In this document: positions 5,553 to 6,335 of the stretch, one piece after another
Layout of the letters: the number at the start of each line of letters is the position of its first letter
How positions within the stretch are numbered: the first letter of the stretch is position 1
Source: Hungatella sp. UBA5982
GTDB taxonomy: Bacteria > Bacillota > Clostridia > Lachnospirales > Lachnospiraceae
Direction of reading: 5' to 3'
DNA: 6,335 bases
NCBI GenBank assembly: GCA_002429965.1
Contig: DJBG01000208.1
Location: 11,165-17,499 of the forward strand
Program-made: the position numbers and the translations under genes
The notes under the pieces: model-generated
Database searches by the model: none
The model's input: the letters and a program-made list of their open reading frames with translations, nothing else
What the model was told of the DNA's origin: nothing

Positions 5553-6194
5553 ATGGAACGAATCATCTGTCTTTTTGCAGGTTATTTATTTGGACTCTTG
5601 CAGTCCGGTTATTTTTACGGAAAGATTCATAAAATCGATATCCGCAATTACGGAAGCGGTAATTCCGGTACGACCAACGCCTTAAGGGTCATGGGGGCAA
5701 AGGCCGGAGCAGTGGTCTTTTTTGGTGATTTTTTAAAGTCATTGATTCCTTGCCTGATGATCCGGGTCTTGTTTAAGTCCCAGCCGGAGATGATTTATCT
5801 TCTGATATTATACACGGGCTTTGGCGTTATTCTAGGCCATAACTACCCGTTTTACCTTAATTTCAAAGGCGGCAAGGGCATTGCAGCCACTGCCGGACTG
5901 ATCGTAGCCACTGATTTAAGAATGATGCTTTTATGCTTGGTGGCATTTATTTTGATCGTTGCCATAACAAGATATGTTTCTCTGGGCTCCCTGGTGGTTG
6001 CAACGATCCTTTTTGTATGGCTGATCCTATTTGGAAAGCTGGGAGCGTATGGTATTGATCAAAGATTGCTGCCGGAATTCTACATAGTGGCGGCACTCAT
6101 AAGCGGTCAGGCGTTCTGGCGCCACCGTGCAAATATCGGACGCCTTGTCCGCGGCAGAGAGAATAAAATTTCCTTTGGATCAGGAAAAAAATAA
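5553..6194 (+). CDS. plsY: Glycerol-3-phosphate acyltransferase PlsY
   Basis: PlsY is an integral membrane enzyme that transfers an acyl group from acyl-phosphate (made by PlsX) to sn-glycerol-3-phosphate, giving lysophosphatidic acid, the first committed step of phospholipid synthesis in most Gram-positive bacteria. The 213-residue length is normal. The three family motifs on the cytoplasmic side are present: GSGNSGTTNALR (34-45), GHNYPFYLNFKGGKG (95-109) and HRANIGRLVRGRENK (191-205). Hydrophobic segments at about 3-22, 50-75, 80-98, 112-138 and 142-163, with a further one near 175-188, fit the multi-pass fold. The first motif has GTTN where many homologues have GATN, which I take to be ordinary variation. 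AAAGGAA at 5539-5545, inside the end of der, is the ribosome binding site, and only one base separates the der stop from this ATG. gpsA, which supplies the substrate, follows 15 nt after the stop. Confidence 0.96.
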   Translation: MERIICLFAGYLFGLLQSGYFYGKIHKIDIRNYGSGNSGTTNALRVMGAKAGAVVFFGDFLKSLIPCLMIRVLFKSQPEMIYLLILYTGFGVILGHNYPFYLNFKGGKGIAATAGLIVATDLRMMLLCLVAFILIVAITRYVSLGSLVVATILFVWLILFGKLGAYGIDQRLLPEFYIVAALISGQAFWRHRANIGRLVRGRENKISFGSGKK

Positions 6195-6209
6195 AATGAG
6201 GTGAAGAAA

Positions 6210-6335
6210 ATGGCTAAAATCGGAGTGGTCGGTTCGGGAAGCTGGGGAATAGCGCTTGCGGCTCTTCTATATAATAATGGTCATGAGGTGACCGTTTGGT
6301 CGGCTCTTCCCGAGGAGATTTCGGAGATGAAATCG
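6210..6335 (+). CDS. gpsA: NAD(P)-dependent glycerol-3-phosphate dehydrogenase, N-terminal part only
   Basis: This is the first 42 codons of a gene cut by the right edge of the window. The Rossmann-fold dinucleotide motif [10 protein letters not shown] (residues 8-17) is the classical GxGxWGxA signature of GpsA, followed by NGHEVTVW (23-30), which matches the second beta strand of that family. GpsA reduces dihydroxyacetone phosphate to sn-glycerol-3-phosphate, the acceptor used by PlsY just upstream, so the pair forms a metabolic unit. A strong ribosome binding site, GAGGTGA (6198-6204), lies 5 nt before the ATG. The short spacing from plsY supports co-transcription. Other GxGxxG oxidoreductases remain possible from so short a fragment, but the tryptophan and the context make GpsA very likely. 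Confidence 0.9.
   Translation, partial: MAKIGVVGSGSWGIALAALLYNNGHEVTVWSALPEEISEMKS

Overview
The window looks like a chromosomal housekeeping segment from a low-to-mid GC Gram-positive anaerobe, most likely a member of the Lachnospiraceae (Clostridium cluster XIVa). I infer this from three things: AGAAAGG / GGAGG-type ribosome binding sites, an unusually long PRPP synthetase of a kind I associate with that family, and the gene order DUF512 radical-SAM protein, der, plsY, gpsA, which is typical of Bacillota. No database search was possible, so the genus is not called.

Layout. (1) At the left edge are two co-directional plus-strand genes: a YraN/UPF0102 nuclease-fold protein that starts with TTG, and a PgeF/YfiH multicopper-type purine nucleoside phosphorylase. 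They belong to an operon that begins outside the window. (2) A short convergent intergenic region (about 1242-1331) holds a large nested hairpin, with a long T tract on the minus strand, and a second small hairpin. Together they probably end transcription from both sides. (3) A ribose-phosphate pyrophosphokinase is on the minus strand; its start is at 2508, not at the longer ORF start at 2595. (4) A divergent intergenic region (2509-2709) carries one good sigma-A-type promoter for each side. These promoters independently fix the start codons of the two flanking genes. A 19-bp inverted repeat lies over the -35 box of the PRPP synthetase promoter. (5) A plus-strand operon reads PDZ/radical-SAM/DUF512 protein, der (ribosome-assembly GTPase), plsY (glycerol-3-phosphate acyltransferase) and the start of gpsA (glycerol-3-phosphate dehydrogenase), and runs off the right edge. 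GpsA makes sn-glycerol-3-phosphate and PlsY acylates it, so the distal half is a phospholipid-synthesis pair downstream of a ribosome-biogenesis GTPase.

Most of the region is ordinary. The least ordinary parts are: a three-copy tandem repeat of exactly 51 bp (17 codons) that runs from the 3' end of the DUF512 gene almost to the der ribosome binding site, in frame with that gene and carrying its TGA stop in two of three copies; an alanine in place of the Mg2+-liganding Ser/Thr in the second P-loop of Der; and the inverted repeat in the divergent promoter region. I see no mobile element, CRISPR array, tRNA or rRNA, and nothing that convincingly amounts to a new multi-gene system.
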